A stretch of DNA of 64,000 nt from Pseudomonas subflava (GTDB taxonomy: Bacteria > Pseudomonadota > Gammaproteobacteria > Pseudomonadales > Pseudomonadaceae), in contig NZ_JAMXBF010000003.1 in assembly GCF_023823685.1 (NCBI RefSeq), positions 310,001-374,000 of the forward strand, written 5' to 3'. Positions within the stretch are counted from its first letter, which is position 1. Every line of letters begins with the position of its first letter. The notes beneath the pieces are model-generated. The model saw only the letters and a list, made by a program, of their open reading frames with translations. It had not been told where the DNA came from and ran no database searches. A program made the translations under genes and the position numbers. Shown here piece after piece: positions 29,464-39,113 of this stretch.

Positions 29464-29927
29464 GCCTGTACCTGCTGCTCAAGACCCTGCACATTCTCTC
29501 CTCCACCCTGCTGTTCGGCACCGGGCTGGGGTCGGCCTATTACGCCCTGCGCGCCTGGCGCAGCGGCCAGCTGCAGGTGATCGCCACCACCTTCCGCCAT
29601 CTGGTTACCGCCGACTGGCTGTTCATCGCCACCACCGCGGTGTTCCAGCCGTTCTCGGGGCTGGCCCTGGCCAAGCTCGCGGGCTGGCCGCTGAGCCAGG
29701 CCTGGCTGCTGTGGAGCGCGGGGTTGTTCGTGTTCGCCGGGCTGTGCTGGCTGCCGGTACTGTGGCTGCAGATCCGCGTGCGCGACATGGCCGCCGAGGC
29801 GCTGTGCGATGGCCGCGAGCTGCCGGAGCGTGCCCACCGCTACATGCGTATCTGGTTCGTGCTGGGCTGGCCGGCCTTCATCGCCTTCGTCGCGATCTTC
29901 TGGCTGATGGTGGCCAAGCCGCTGTGA
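29460..29927 (+). CDS. DUF2269-family integral membrane protein
   Basis: This 155-residue protein has four predicted membrane helices. The N-terminus LLLKTLHILSSTLLFGTGLGSAYYALRAWRSG is typical of DUF2269, with a conserved histidine in helix one. It is a distant homologue of the first gene of this operon. The start overlaps the SDR stop as ATGA. The family has no assigned function. Confidence 0.8.
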   Translation: MSLYLLLKTLHILSSTLLFGTGLGSAYYALRAWRSGQLQVIATTFRHLVTADWLFIATTAVFQPFSGLALAKLAGWPLSQAWLLWSAGLFVFAGLCWLPVLWLQIRVRDMAAEALCDGRELPERAHRYMRIWFVLGWPAFIAFVAIFWLMVAKPL

Positions 29928-30000
29928 TGGCATGGGGCGGATCACGCTTAACCGATCCACTGGGTGGCATTCCACCGGGCGGCCCCCGTGTGGCGCTATT

Positions 30001-30036
30001 GGTGGATGAGCAGAGCGTCATCCACCCTACGTCTAC
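30001..30036. repeat. GGTGGATGA / TCATCCACC palindromic repeat
   Basis: GGTGGATGA-GCAGAGCG-TCATCCACC followed by CTACG is an intergenic hairpin between the membrane operon and the convergent HAD gene. It resembles a dispersed pseudomonad repeat and could act as a weak bidirectional terminator. Confidence 0.6.
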
Positions 30037-30055
30037 CCGCGCTACGCGGCCCGTA

Positions 30056-30709
30056 TCAACGCAGGCTGATCACCGGCCAGCCGCGCTCGACGGCGATGGC
30101 GCGCAGGGTGTCGTCCGGGTCGACCGCCACCGGGTGACTCACCGCCTCCAGCAATGGCAGGTCGTTGCGCGAGTCGCTGTAGAAATAGGCGTCCTCGAGG
30201 CTCTGCCCGGTCTGCGCCAGCCAGCGGTTGAGGTGCGTCACCTTGCCGTCCTGGTAGCAGGGCACGCCGTCGACCCGGCCGGTGTAGAGACCGTCCTGCA
30301 TGCCGCATTCGGTGGCGATCAGCGTCTCGACGCCCAGGCGCGCGGCGATGGGCGTGGTGATGAAGCGGTTGGTGGCGGTGATGATCACCACCCGGTCGCC
30401 AGCCTCGCGGTGCTGGCGCAGCAGCGCCTCGCCCTTGGCCAGGACGATGGGCTCGATCACCGCGGCCATGAACTCGGCCTGCCAGCGCGCCAGCTCGGCG
30501 GCCTCGGTGCGGCTGAGGATGGCCTGGGTGAAGCTCTGATACGCCACCGCGTCCAGCCGGCCGGCGACGTAGTCGGCATAGAAGGCATCGTTGCGCGCGC
30601 GGTATTCGGTGGCGTCGACACACCCAGTCTCGCAGAGGAACTCGCCCCAACTGTGGTCGCTGTCGCCGGCGAGCAGTGTGTTGTCGAGGTCGAAGAGGGC
30701 GAGGCGCAT
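30056..30709 (-). CDS. HAD-superfamily phosphatase, subfamily IB (SerB-like)
   Basis: This 217-residue hydrolase has HAD motif [12 protein letters not shown] with nucleophile Asp7 and acid Asp9, motif [10 protein letters not shown], and motifs III/IV around GKVTHLN and [13 protein letters not shown]. The subfamily contains phosphoserine phosphatase and related enzymes. It matches the PA0335 position before rppH and ptsP. The substrate is not defined; phosphoserine is possible but the true serB lies elsewhere in pseudomonads. It is divergent from rppH. Confidence 0.87.
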   Translation of the reverse strand: MRLALFDLDNTLLAGDSDHSWGEFLCETGCVDATEYRARNDAFYADYVAGRLDAVAYQSFTQAILSRTEAAELARWQAEFMAAVIEPIVLAKGEALLRQHREAGDRVVIITATNRFITTPIAARLGVETLIATECGMQDGLYTGRVDGVPCYQDGKVTHLNRWLAQTGQSLEDAYFYSDSRNDLPLLEAVSHPVAVDPDDTLRAIAVERGWPVISLR

Positions 30710-30854
30710 GGCGTGGTACCTGGTTCGAAATGGCCGGAAGGGGCGCCAGAATAGCCGTTTTCATCCCCCCTGCCCACGGCGCATAGCCCGCGTTTGCTGC
30801 GCCCGCGAGCTTTGTGGAACAATGCCGGAACGTGCGTTTGCGAGGTGGTGTGCC

Positions 30855-31334
30855 GTGATCGATTCCGATGGTTTTCGCCCTAATGTCGGCATCATCCTGA
30901 CCAATGATGTCGGCCAGGTGCTCTGGGCACGGCGAATCAACCAGGATGCCTGGCAGTTTCCCCAGGGCGGCATCAACCCCAACGAATCGGCCGAGCAGGC
31001 GCTGTACCGCGAGCTCAACGAGGAAGTGGGCCTGGAGCAGCAGGATGTGAAGATTCTTGCCTGCACCCGTGGCTGGTTGCGTTATCGTCTGCCCCAGCGT
31101 CTGGTACGCACCCACAGCCAGCCGCTGTGCATCGGGCAGAAGCAGAAGTGGTTCCTGCTGCGCCTGGTCGGCGAGGAAAGCCGCGTGCGCATGGACCTGA
31201 CCGGCAAGCCGGAATTCGACGGCTGGCGCTGGGTGAGTTACTGGTACCCGCTGAATCAGGTGGTGACGTTCAAGCGCGAGGTCTATCGGCGCGCCCTGAA
31301 GGAATTAGCCCCGCGCCTGCTGGCGCGCGACTGA
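30855..31334 (+). CDS. rppH: RNA pyrophosphohydrolase RppH (Nudix)
   Basis: This 159-residue Nudix hydrolase removes pyrophosphate from the 5' end of mRNAs and so starts RNase E decay. The Nudix box is [24 protein letters not shown], preceded by WQFPQGG. The start is GTG ([14 protein letters not shown]), which gives the family length; the ORF open upstream is not conserved. ptsP follows 19 bases after the stop, the order found across gamma-proteobacteria. Confidence 0.96.
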   Translation: MIDSDGFRPNVGIILTNDVGQVLWARRINQDAWQFPQGGINPNESAEQALYRELNEEVGLEQQDVKILACTRGWLRYRLPQRLVRTHSQPLCIGQKQKWFLLRLVGEESRVRMDLTGKPEFDGWRWVSYWYPLNQVVTFKREVYRRALKELAPRLLARD

Positions 31335-31353
31335 CGGAGTTCGATAACGAGCC

Positions 31354-33633
31354 ATGCTCAACACGCTGCGCAAGATCGTCCAGGAAGTAAACGCCGCCAA
31401 GGATCTCCGGGCGGCGCTGACGATCATCGTGCAGCGGGTGAAGGAAGCCATGGGCAGCCACGTCTGCTCGGTCTACCTGCTCGACCCCGAGACCAACCGC
31501 TTCGTGCTGATGGCCACCGACGGCCTCAACAAGCGCTCCATCGGCAAGGTCAGCATGGCGCCCAACGAGGGCCTGGTCGGCCTGGTGGGCACCCGCGAGG
31601 AACCGCTCAATCTCGAGCACGCCTCGGAACACCCCCGCTACCGTTATTTCCCCGAGACCGGCGAGGAGCGCTACGCCTCCTTCCTCGGCGCGCCGATCAT
31701 CCACCACCGCCGGGTGATGGGCGTATTGGTGGTGCAGCAGAAGGAGCGCCGCCAGTTCGACGAGGGCGAAGAAGCCTTCCTCGTCACCATGAGCGCCCAG
31801 CTCGCCGGGGTCATCGCCCACGCCGAGGCCACCGGTTCGATCCGCGGCCTGGGCAAGCAGGGCAAGGGCATCCAGGAGACCCGTTTCGTCGGCGTTCCCG
31901 GCTCGCCCGGCGCCGCCGTCGGCACCGCCGTGGTGGTGTTGCCGCCGGCCGATCTCAACGTCGTGCCGGACAAGTCCATCGACGACATCGAGGCGGAACT
32001 CGTCCTGTTCGGCAAGGCCCTGGACTGGGTCCGCGAGGACATGCAGGAACTGTCGGCCAAGCTCGCCAGCCAGCTGCGCAAGGAAGAGCTGGCGCTGTTC
32101 GACGTCTACCTGATGATGCTCGACGACAACGCCCTCGGCAGCGAGGTGCGCAAGGTCATCAAGACCGGCCAGTGGGCCCAGGGCGCGCTGCGCCAGGTGG
32201 TGCTGGAGCACGTCAAGCGCTTCGAGCTGATGGACGATGCCTACCTGCGCGAACGCGCCTCCGATGTACGCGACCTCGGCCGCCGCCTGCTCGCCTACCT
32301 GCAGGAAGAGCGCAAGCAGACCCTGGTCTACCCCGACAACAGCATCCTGGTCAGCGAGGAACTCTCGCCGGCGATGCTCGGCCAGGTACCGGAAGGCAAG
32401 CTGGTCGGCCTGATCTCGGTACAGGGCTCGGGCAACTCCCACGTGGCCATCCTCGCCCGCGCCATGGGTATCCCCACGGTCATGGGCGTGGTCGACCTGC
32501 CCTATTCCAAGGTCGACGGCATTCAGCTGATCGTCGACGGCTACCACGGCGAGGTCTTCACCAACCCCAGCGAGCTGCTGCGCAAGCAGTACGCCGAGGT
32601 GGTCGAGGAAGAACGCCAGCTGGCCCAGGGCCTCGATGCCCTGCGCGAGCTGCCCTGCGAGACGCTGGACGGCCGCCGCCTGCCGCTGTGGGTCAACACC
32701 GGTCTGCTGGCCGACGTGAAGCGCGCCCAGGAACGCGGCGCCGAAGGCGTCGGCCTGTACCGCACCGAGGTGCCGTTCATGAACGGCGAGCGCTTCCCCA
32801 GCGAGAAGGAACAGCTGGCCACCTACCGCGAGCAGCTGGCCGCCTTCCACCCGCTGCCGGTGACCATGCGTACCCTGGACATCGGCGGCGACAAGGCCCT
32901 GTCCTACTTCCCGATCAAGGAAGAAAACCCCTTCCTCGGCTGGCGCGGCATCCGCATCACCCTCGACCACCCGGAGATCTTCCTGGTCCAGGTACGCGCC
33001 ATGCTCAAAGCCAGCGACGGCCTGGACAACCTGCGCATCCTGCTGCCGATGATTTCCGGCACCCAGGAGATGGAGGAGGCCCTGCACCTGATCCACCGCG
33101 CCTGGGGCGAGGTGCGCGACGAGGGCGTGGACATCCCCATGCCGCCCGTGGGCCTGATGATCGAGATCCCCGCCGCCGTCTACCAGGTGCGCGAGCTGGC
33201 GCGCCAGGTCGACTTCCTGTCGGTCGGCTCCAACGACCTGACCCAGTACCTGCTGGCCGTGGACCGCAACAACCCGCGGGTCGCCGACCTCTACGACTTC
33301 CTCCACCCGGCGGTGCTGCACGCGCTGCGCCTGGTGGTCGACGGCGCCCACGCCGAAGGCAAGCCGGTGAGCATCTGCGGCGAGATGGCCGGCGACCCGG
33401 CGGCCGCCGTGCTGCTGCTGGCCATGGGCTTCGACTCGCTGTCGATGAACGCCACCAACCTGCCCAAGGTGAAGTGGCTGCTGCGCCAGATCAGCTCCAC
33501 CCGCGCCAAGGAGCTGCTCGACCAGCTGATGACCATCGACAACCCGCAGGTCATCCACAGCACCCTGCACCTGGCCCTGCGCAATCTCGGCCTGGGCCGG
33601 GTGATCAATCCGGCGGCGGCGATCCAGAGCTGA
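31354..33633 (+). CDS. ptsP: Phosphoenolpyruvate-protein phosphotransferase PtsP (nitrogen PTS enzyme I)
   Basis: This 759-residue EI-Ntr starts the nitrogen PTS phosphorelay to NPr and EIIA-Ntr. An N-terminal GAF domain (about 1-160) senses nitrogen status, known in E. coli as glutamine and 2-oxoglutarate. The phosphorylated histidine lies in GSGNSHVAILARAMGIPTVMG, and the C-terminal PEP-binding TIM barrel shows GVGLYRTEVPFM, TLDIGGDKALSYFP, FLGWRGIRI, GLMIEIPAA and SICGEMAGDP. It has no fused HPr or EIIA domain. Translation is probably coupled to rppH. Confidence 0.97.
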   Translation: MLNTLRKIVQEVNAAKDLRAALTIIVQRVKEAMGSHVCSVYLLDPETNRFVLMATDGLNKRSIGKVSMAPNEGLVGLVGTREEPLNLEHASEHPRYRYFPETGEERYASFLGAPIIHHRRVMGVLVVQQKERRQFDEGEEAFLVTMSAQLAGVIAHAEATGSIRGLGKQGKGIQETRFVGVPGSPGAAVGTAVVVLPPADLNVVPDKSIDDIEAELVLFGKALDWVREDMQELSAKLASQLRKEELALFDVYLMMLDDNALGSEVRKVIKTGQWAQGALRQVVLEHVKRFELMDDAYLRERASDVRDLGRRLLAYLQEERKQTLVYPDNSILVSEELSPAMLGQVPEGKLVGLISVQGSGNSHVAILARAMGIPTVMGVVDLPYSKVDGIQLIVDGYHGEVFTNPSELLRKQYAEVVEEERQLAQGLDALRELPCETLDGRRLPLWVNTGLLADVKRAQERGAEGVGLYRTEVPFMNGERFPSEKEQLATYREQLAAFHPLPVTMRTLDIGGDKALSYFPIKEENPFLGWRGIRITLDHPEIFLVQVRAMLKASDGLDNLRILLPMISGTQEMEEALHLIHRAWGEVRDEGVDIPMPPVGLMIEIPAAVYQVRELARQVDFLSVGSNDLTQYLLAVDRNNPRVADLYDFLHPAVLHALRLVVDGAHAEGKPVSICGEMAGDPAAAVLLLAMGFDSLSMNATNLPKVKWLLRQISSTRAKELLDQLMTIDNPQVIHSTLHLALRNLGLGRVINPAAAIQS

Positions 33634-33656
33634 GCGCGGGTCACAACCGCACAAGG

Positions 33657-34685
33657 CTATTCGCCCGCCATCTTCCCCCGATAGACATCCGGCGTGACGC
33701 CGTACCAGCGCTTAAACGCCCGGTAGAACGGCGACAGCTCGGCGAAGCCGCAGGCCCTCGCCACCTCGCGAATCGACTCGCCGGCCTGCAGCAGCTCCTG
33801 CGCCCTCGCCTGCTGTACCGCCTCGCGCACCTGGCGCAGGCTGGCGCCCTGAGCGGCCAGGCCCCGCTGCAGCGCACTTGGCTCCAGCCCCAGCTCGGCG
33901 GCGCAGGCGCGCAGCGAGCAGTCCGTCCGGCCCAGGTGCAGATCGAGCAGATAACGCAGCCGGTTGAGCAAGTCGTTTTCCACCAGCGCCGCCAGCTGCG
34001 CCTCGGCGTGTTGCCAGAGCAGGCGGTGCAGCTCCGGATTGGCATTGCGCGACGGGCGCCTGAGCTGACTGCCCGGGAACCACAGCGCGTCGTGGGCACA
34101 GCCGAAGTCCGGCTGCAGCCCCAGCAGGCGGCGATGTTCGGTCAGCTTTCTCGGCCGGGCATGGCGGAACTGCACCGCCAGCGGGCGGAACTCGCCATCG
34201 CTGATCAACCGCAGCAGCTTGATGAACAGCAGCACCAGACACTCCATCTGCTGGCGCAGCGGGCCGAAGCCGCGGTAGTTGATGTCCAGCACCAGGCAAG
34301 CGCGTTCGCCTTCGACCCGCAGCTGCGCGGCGAGGCCGCCGGCGAGGATGTGCTGGAAGCGCAGGAAGCTGTCCACCGCCTGCTGCAGGTCGCGACTGGC
34401 CAGCAGCAGGTAGCCGACCACATCGAGCAGACGCGGCTTCATCACCTCGCCCAGGTGCAGGCCGATGTCGGCATCGCCGGTCAGGGCGTCGGCGGCCTGC
34501 CAGAACAGCGGTGCCTCGTCGTGACTGAGGCGGCCTTCGCTGGGCGGCGGCAGCAGGCGGCGATACTGGTTGGCGCCGCGATAGATCGTCGCCGGCTCGT
34601 GACCGAGCTCGCTCAACGCCTCGTACAGCAAGCGCCGCAGGGTGGCGGATTGGCTCAGCGGGGCGAGATCGGCGGACGGGTACAT
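33657..34685 (-). CDS. AraC-family transcriptional regulator
   Basis: This 342-residue regulator has an arabinose-binding-like N-terminal sensing domain (about 20-205, with VGYLLLASRDLQQAV) and a C-terminal double helix-turn-helix (ACAAELGLEPSALQRGLAAQG and IREVARACGFAELSPFYRAFKRWYG). The start MYPSADL follows GAGGA. It is divergent from the acylase gene across 104 bases, so that gene is the most likely target. It converges on ptsP with a 23-base gap and no visible terminator. Confidence 0.9.
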   Translation of the reverse strand: MYPSADLAPLSQSATLRRLLYEALSELGHEPATIYRGANQYRRLLPPPSEGRLSHDEAPLFWQAADALTGDADIGLHLGEVMKPRLLDVVGYLLLASRDLQQAVDSFLRFQHILAGGLAAQLRVEGERACLVLDINYRGFGPLRQQMECLVLLFIKLLRLISDGEFRPLAVQFRHARPRKLTEHRRLLGLQPDFGCAHDALWFPGSQLRRPSRNANPELHRLLWQHAEAQLAALVENDLLNRLRYLLDLHLGRTDCSLRACAAELGLEPSALQRGLAAQGASLRQVREAVQQARAQELLQAGESIREVARACGFAELSPFYRAFKRWYGVTPDVYRGKMAGE

Positions 34686-34789
34686 GGCGGCTCCTCGGAT
34701 TGACCGAAGAATTCCAGCCGCAAAGCCAGCGGTCAATGCCGCTGGCCAAAGCACTGCGCAGAATGGCCGCACAACAACAAGGAGGCGTC

Positions 34790-37177
34790 ATGAAGCGCAG
34801 TCTGACCATTCTCGCCCTGGCCGTTGCCGCGGTCGCCGCGGGCACCGCCTGGTACATCGACAGCAAGCTCCCGGTGCGCGACGGCACACTGCCGCTCGCC
34901 GGCCTGCAGGCGCCGGTGGAGGTGCGCTACGACGAGCGTGGCGTGCCGCACATCGAGGCGCAGAACGAGACCGACCTGTATCGCGCGCTGGGCTTCGTCC
35001 ACGCCCAGGACCGCCTGTTCCAGATGGAAATGCTGCGCCGCCTGGCACGGGGCGAGCTGGCGGAGATCCTCGGTGCCAAGCTGGTCGACACCGACCGGCT
35101 GTTCCGTACCCTCGGCATCCGCCAGCACGCCGACCGCTACGTCCAGGATCTGGACCGCGACAGCCCGGCGGTGAAGGCGCTGCAGGCCTACCTGGACGGC
35201 ATCAATCAGTTCCAGGACAGCCGCCCGGCGCCGGTGGAGTTCGACCTGCTGGGCATCGACAAGCGCCCCTTCACCCTCGAAGACACCGTCAGCGTGGCCG
35301 GCTACATGGCCTACAGCTTCGCCGCCGCCTTCCGCACCGAGCCGGTGCTGACCCACGTGCGCGACCAGCTGAGCGCCGACTACCTGCGCGTGTTCGACCT
35401 CGACTGGCACCCCGGCGGCGCGGTCGCCAGCCGCTTGGGCGGCGAGGACTGGCAGGCACTCAACATGCTGGCGCGGCTCAGCCAGCAGGCGCTGGTGGAG
35501 GCCGGCCTGCCGCAGTTCGAGGGTAGCAACGCCTGGGCCGTGGCCGGCGCCCGCACCGCCAGCGGCAAGCCGCTGCTGGCCGGCGACCCGCACATCCGCT
35601 TCGCCGTGCCGGCGGTGTGGTACGAGGCGCAGCTGAGCTATCCGGGCTTCGAGCTGTATGGCCACCACCAGGCGCTCAACCCCTACGCCTCGCTCGGCCA
35701 CAACCGGCAGTTCGCCTGGAGCCTGACCATGTTCCAGAACGACGATCTCGACCTGATCGCCGAGAAGGTCAACCCGGACAACCCGAACCAGGTGTGGGTC
35801 GGCGGCCAATGGGTGGAGCTGCAGAGCCGCGAGGAGACCATCCGGGTCAAGGACGGCGACGACCTGACCATCACCCTGCGCAGCTCGCCCCACGGCCCCA
35901 TCGTCAACGACGCCCTCGGCGCCACCCCGGGCAAGACGCCGATCGCCATGTGGTGGGCCTTCCTGCAGACGGAGAACCCGATCCTCGACGCCTTCTACCA
36001 GCTCAACCGCGCCGACACGCTGGCCAAGGCCGGCGCCGCCGCGGCGAAGATCCACTCGCCCGGCCTCAACGTGATCTACGCCAACGCCCATGGCGACATC
36101 GGCTGGTGGGCCGCCGGCAAACTGCCGCAGCGCCCGGCCGGGGTGAACCCGAGCTTCATCCTCGACGGCAGCAACGGCGAGGCGGACAAGCCGGGCTACC
36201 TGCCGTTCGCCGCCAACCCGCAGGAGGAGAATCCGCCGCGCGGCTACATCATCTCCGCCAATTACCAGCCCGACTCGCCGACCGGCGTGGCGATTCCCGG
36301 CTACTACAACCTGGCCGACCGCGGCGAACGCCTGAATCAGCGCCTGGCCCAGCCGGACGTGAAGTGGGACACGCACAACAGCCAGGCCCTGCAGCTGGAC
36401 GACGGCACCGGCTATGGCCCACGCCTGCTGGCGCCGATTCTCGACGAGCTGCGCATCGCGTCGACGAACGACGAGGAGCGCGCGCTGGTCGAGCAACTCG
36501 CCGACTGGGACGGCGGCCATCCGCTGGAATCCACCGCCGCCACCCTGTTCAACCAGCTGACCTTCGAGCTGGCCAACCAGGCCATGCGCGACGAGCTGGG
36601 CGATGCCTTCTTCGACAGCCTGCTACAGACCCGCGTGCTCGACGTGGCCCTGCCGCGCCTGACCGCCGACGCCACCTCGCCCTGGTGGGACAAGCGCGAC
36701 AGTGAATCCGTGGAGAGTCGCGCCGACACGGTCAAGGCCGCCTGGCAGGCCAGCCTCGCTCATCTGCGCCAGAGCTTCGGTGCGGACAGCAGCCAGTGGT
36801 CTTGGGGCAAGGGCCACACCCTGACCCACAGCCATCCGCTGGGCGCGCAGAAGCCGCTGGACCGGCTGTTCAATGTCGGCCCCTTCGCCGCCCCGGGCGG
36901 CCACGAGGTACCGAACAACCTCTCGCACCGCGTCGGCCCGGCGCCCTGGTCGGTGGTCTACGGCCCCTCGACCCGCCGCCTGATCGATATGGCCGACGCC
37001 AGCAAGGGCCTGGGCATCAACCCGGTGGGCCAGAGCGGCGTGCCGTTCGACCAGCACTACGCCGACCAGGCCGAGGCCTATATCGGCGGCCGGTATGTGC
37101 CGATGCACTTCAGTGAAGAGGATGTGCAGGCCACTACCCGCGGCACGCTGCAATTGCAGCCGGCCGAAGCACTCTAG
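34790..37177 (+). CDS. hacB: Penicillin acylase-family N-acylhomoserine lactone acylase (HacB-like)
   Basis: This 795-residue Ntn hydrolase precursor has an N-terminal export segment (about 4-20) and the pattern alpha subunit, spacer, beta subunit. The beta subunit would begin at Ser246 in the EGSNAWAVAG motif, the autocatalytic nucleophile. Length and position next to spuH match HacB (PA0305) of P. aeruginosa, which degrades long-chain N-acylhomoserine lactones in the periplasm. Other family activities (penicillin acylase, lipopeptide deacylation) cannot be excluded. A GGAGG-type ribosome site lies before the start. It ends before a palindromic repeat and a strong bidirectional terminator. 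Confidence 0.88.
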   Translation: MKRSLTILALAVAAVAAGTAWYIDSKLPVRDGTLPLAGLQAPVEVRYDERGVPHIEAQNETDLYRALGFVHAQDRLFQMEMLRRLARGELAEILGAKLVDTDRLFRTLGIRQHADRYVQDLDRDSPAVKALQAYLDGINQFQDSRPAPVEFDLLGIDKRPFTLEDTVSVAGYMAYSFAAAFRTEPVLTHVRDQLSADYLRVFDLDWHPGGAVASRLGGEDWQALNMLARLSQQALVEAGLPQFEGSNAWAVAGARTASGKPLLAGDPHIRFAVPAVWYEAQLSYPGFELYGHHQALNPYASLGHNRQFAWSLTMFQNDDLDLIAEKVNPDNPNQVWVGGQWVELQSREETIRVKDGDDLTITLRSSPHGPIVNDALGATPGKTPIAMWWAFLQTENPILDAFYQLNRADTLAKAGAAAAKIHSPGLNVIYANAHGDIGWWAAGKLPQRPAGVNPSFILDGSNGEADKPGYLPFAANPQEENPPRGYIISANYQPDSPTGVAIPGYYNLADRGERLNQRLAQPDVKWDTHNSQALQLDDGTGYGPRLLAPILDELRIASTNDEERALVEQLADWDGGHPLESTAATLFNQLTFELANQAMRDELGDAFFDSLLQTRVLDVALPRLTADATSPWWDKRDSESVESRADTVKAAWQASLAHLRQSFGADSSQWSWGKGHTLTHSHPLGAQKPLDRLFNVGPFAAPGGHEVPNNLSHRVGPAPWSVVYGPSTRRLIDMADASKGLGINPVGQSGVPFDQHYADQAEAYIGGRYVPMHFSEEDVQATTRGTLQLQPAEAL

Positions 37178-37249
37178 GTGCGCATGGCGCGCCCTACGAG
37201 CCAGGTCCGACAGGGCCGCAACATCCCGTAGGGTGCGCCGCGCGCACCA
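37178..37249. repeat. Palindromic GTGCGC-type repeat after the acylase gene
   Basis: GGTGCGCATGGCGCGCCCTACG and CGTAGGGTGCGCC..GCGCACC form an inverted pair separated by about 30 bases. It begins directly at the acylase stop codon. Confidence 0.75.
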
Positions 37250-37282
37250 CAAACACACGGGCCAGTCCCGACGACAGAAATG

Positions 37283-37310
37283 AAAAAGGCCGCCTGAGGG
37301 CGGCCTTTTT
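37283..37310. terminator. Bidirectional terminator between the acylase gene and spuH
   Basis: AAAAAGGCCGCC-TGAG-GGCGGCCTTTTT is a perfect stem with A and T tracts on both sides, serving the convergent acylase and spu operons. Confidence 0.93.
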
Positions 37311-37326
37311 CATGCTGTGGAAACCC

Positions 37327-38208
37327 TCAGGCGGCGGCCTGAGCCGGTTTCCACTTGGAGCTGGTGACTTCCTCGGCCATCGACTCCATCGCCTGCTGGA
37401 TAGCGCGCTTGCGGCGTTCCTCGGCGCGGTGGGCGAAGAACCAGGCGAAGAAGGTGAAGATCGACACGGTCAGCAGGATCAGGCTGGCGATCGCGTTGAT
37501 CTCCGGCTTCACGCCCAGGCGCACGGCGGAGAACACTTCCATCGGCAGGGTGGTCGAGCCCGGGCCGGAGACGAAGCTGGCGAGTACCAGGTCGTCCAGC
37601 GACAGGGCGAAGGACATCATGCCGCCGGCCGCCAGGGACGGCGCGATCATCGGGATGGTGATCAGGAAGAACACCTTCCACGGCTTGGCGCCCAGGTCCA
37701 TGGCCGCTTCCTCGATGGACAGGTCCAGCTCGCGCAGGCGCGCCGACACCACCACCGCCACGTAGGCCGAGCAGAAGGTGGTGTGGGCGATCCAGATGGT
37801 CATGACGCCACGCTCAGCCGGCCAGCCGATCAGCTGGGCCATGGCCACGAACAGCAGCAGCAGCGACAAACCGGTGATCACTTCCGGCATCACCAGCGGC
37901 GCGGTGACCAGGCCACCGAACAGGGTGCGGCCCTTGAAGCGCGGCACGCGGGTCAGCACGAATGCGGCAAGGGTGCCCAGCGCCACCGCCGCGACGGCGG
38001 TGTACAGGGCGATCTCCAGCGAGCGCAGCACCGAACCCATCAGCTGGGTGTTGTCGAGCAGGCCGACGTACCACTTGACCGACCAGCCACCCCACACGGT
38101 GACCAGCTTGGAGGCGTTGAAGGAGTACACGACCATGATGACCATGGGCAGGTAGATGAACAGCAGACCCACCCACAGCATCACTGTAGAGAAGCTCAGG
38201 CGTCTCAT
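37327..38208 (-). CDS. spuH: Polyamine ABC importer permease SpuH
   Basis: This 293-residue inner-membrane permease of the PotI type has about six helices from VMLWVGLLFIYLPMVIMVVYSF onward. The EAA loop reads SIEEAAMDLGAKPWKVFFLITIPMIAPSL. It is the last gene of the spu operon. Its start overlaps spuG by ATGA. With SpuG it forms the channel for putrescine and spermidine delivered by SpuD and SpuE. Confidence 0.95.
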   Translation of the reverse strand: MRRLSFSTVMLWVGLLFIYLPMVIMVVYSFNASKLVTVWGGWSVKWYVGLLDNTQLMGSVLRSLEIALYTAVAAVALGTLAAFVLTRVPRFKGRTLFGGLVTAPLVMPEVITGLSLLLLFVAMAQLIGWPAERGVMTIWIAHTTFCSAYVAVVVSARLRELDLSIEEAAMDLGAKPWKVFFLITIPMIAPSLAAGGMMSFALSLDDLVLASFVSGPGSTTLPMEVFSAVRLGVKPEINAIASLILLTVSIFTFFAWFFAHRAEERRKRAIQQAMESMAEEVTSSKWKPAQAAA

Positions 38209-39113
38209 GCGCGGCCCTCCATCTCTTTCGCTTGGTTACGGTTGAACCAGATGATCGGGCCCATGAGGATCGCCAGCATGATCACCGCCAGGGCGGATGC
38301 CACCGGCCAGTCGCGGTTGTTGAAGAACTCCTGCCACAGCACCTTGCCGATCATCAGGGTCTCCGGTCCGCCGAGCAGCTCGGGGATGACGAACTCGCCC
38401 ACCACCGGGATGAACACCAGCATGCTGCCGGCGATGATGCCGTTCTTGGACAGCGGCACGGTGATCTTCCAGAAGTTGTTGAAGTTGCTCGAACCCAGGT
38501 CCGACGCCGCCTCCAGCAGACTCATGTCGTGCTTGACCAGGTTGGCGTAGAGCGGCAGCACCATGAACGGCAGGTACGAGTAGACGATGCCGATGTACAC
38601 CGCGAGGTTGGTGTTGAGGATCTGCAGCGGCTCATCGATGACTCCGAGCATCTGCAGGAAGCCATTGAGTAGGCCGTTGTTGCTGAGGATGCCCATCCAG
38701 GCGTAGACGCGGATCAGGATCGCGGTCCAGGTCGGCATCATGATCAGCAGCAGGAACACCGTCTGCGCTTCCTTACTGGAGCGGGCGATGGCGTAGGCCA
38801 TCGGGTAGCCGAGCAGCAGGCAGAGCAGGGTGCTGATGAAGGCGATCTTCAGCGAGCCGAGGTAGGCCGAGAGGTACAACTCGTCTTCGGTGAGGAAGAT
38901 GTAGTTGCCCAGGTTCAGCACGATCTGCAGCTGGTTGTCGGCCCAGCTGTAGATGTCGGTGTAGGGCGGGATGGCCACGTCGGCTTCGGCGAAGCTGATC
39001 TTCAGGACGATGAAGAACGGCAGCAGGAAGAACAGGAACAGCCAGACGAAGGGCACGCCGATCACGGCCTGCCGCCCATTGGGCAGGTATCGTTTCAGTT
39101 TGCCGGGCCTCAT
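38205..39113 (-). CDS. spuG: Polyamine ABC importer permease SpuG
   Basis: This 302-residue permease of the PotH type starts MRPGKLKRYLPNGRQAVIGVPFVWLFLFFLLPFFIVLKISF and carries the EAA loop LLEAASDLGSSNFNNFWKITVPLSKNGI. ATGA overlaps tie it to spuF upstream and spuH downstream, so the three are translated as a unit. The start was fixed by the overlap. Confidence 0.95.
   Translation of the reverse strand: MRPGKLKRYLPNGRQAVIGVPFVWLFLFFLLPFFIVLKISFAEADVAIPPYTDIYSWADNQLQIVLNLGNYIFLTEDELYLSAYLGSLKIAFISTLLCLLLGYPMAYAIARSSKEAQTVFLLLIMMPTWTAILIRVYAWMGILSNNGLLNGFLQMLGVIDEPLQILNTNLAVYIGIVYSYLPFMVLPLYANLVKHDMSLLEAASDLGSSNFNNFWKITVPLSKNGIIAGSMLVFIPVVGEFVIPELLGGPETLMIGKVLWQEFFNNRDWPVASALAVIMLAILMGPIIWFNRNQAKEMEGRA

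Noticed and set aside
29963-29977. GGTGG/CCACC hairpin after the DUF2269 operon
   Set aside because: The stem is only five pairs with no T-tract; too weak to call a terminator.
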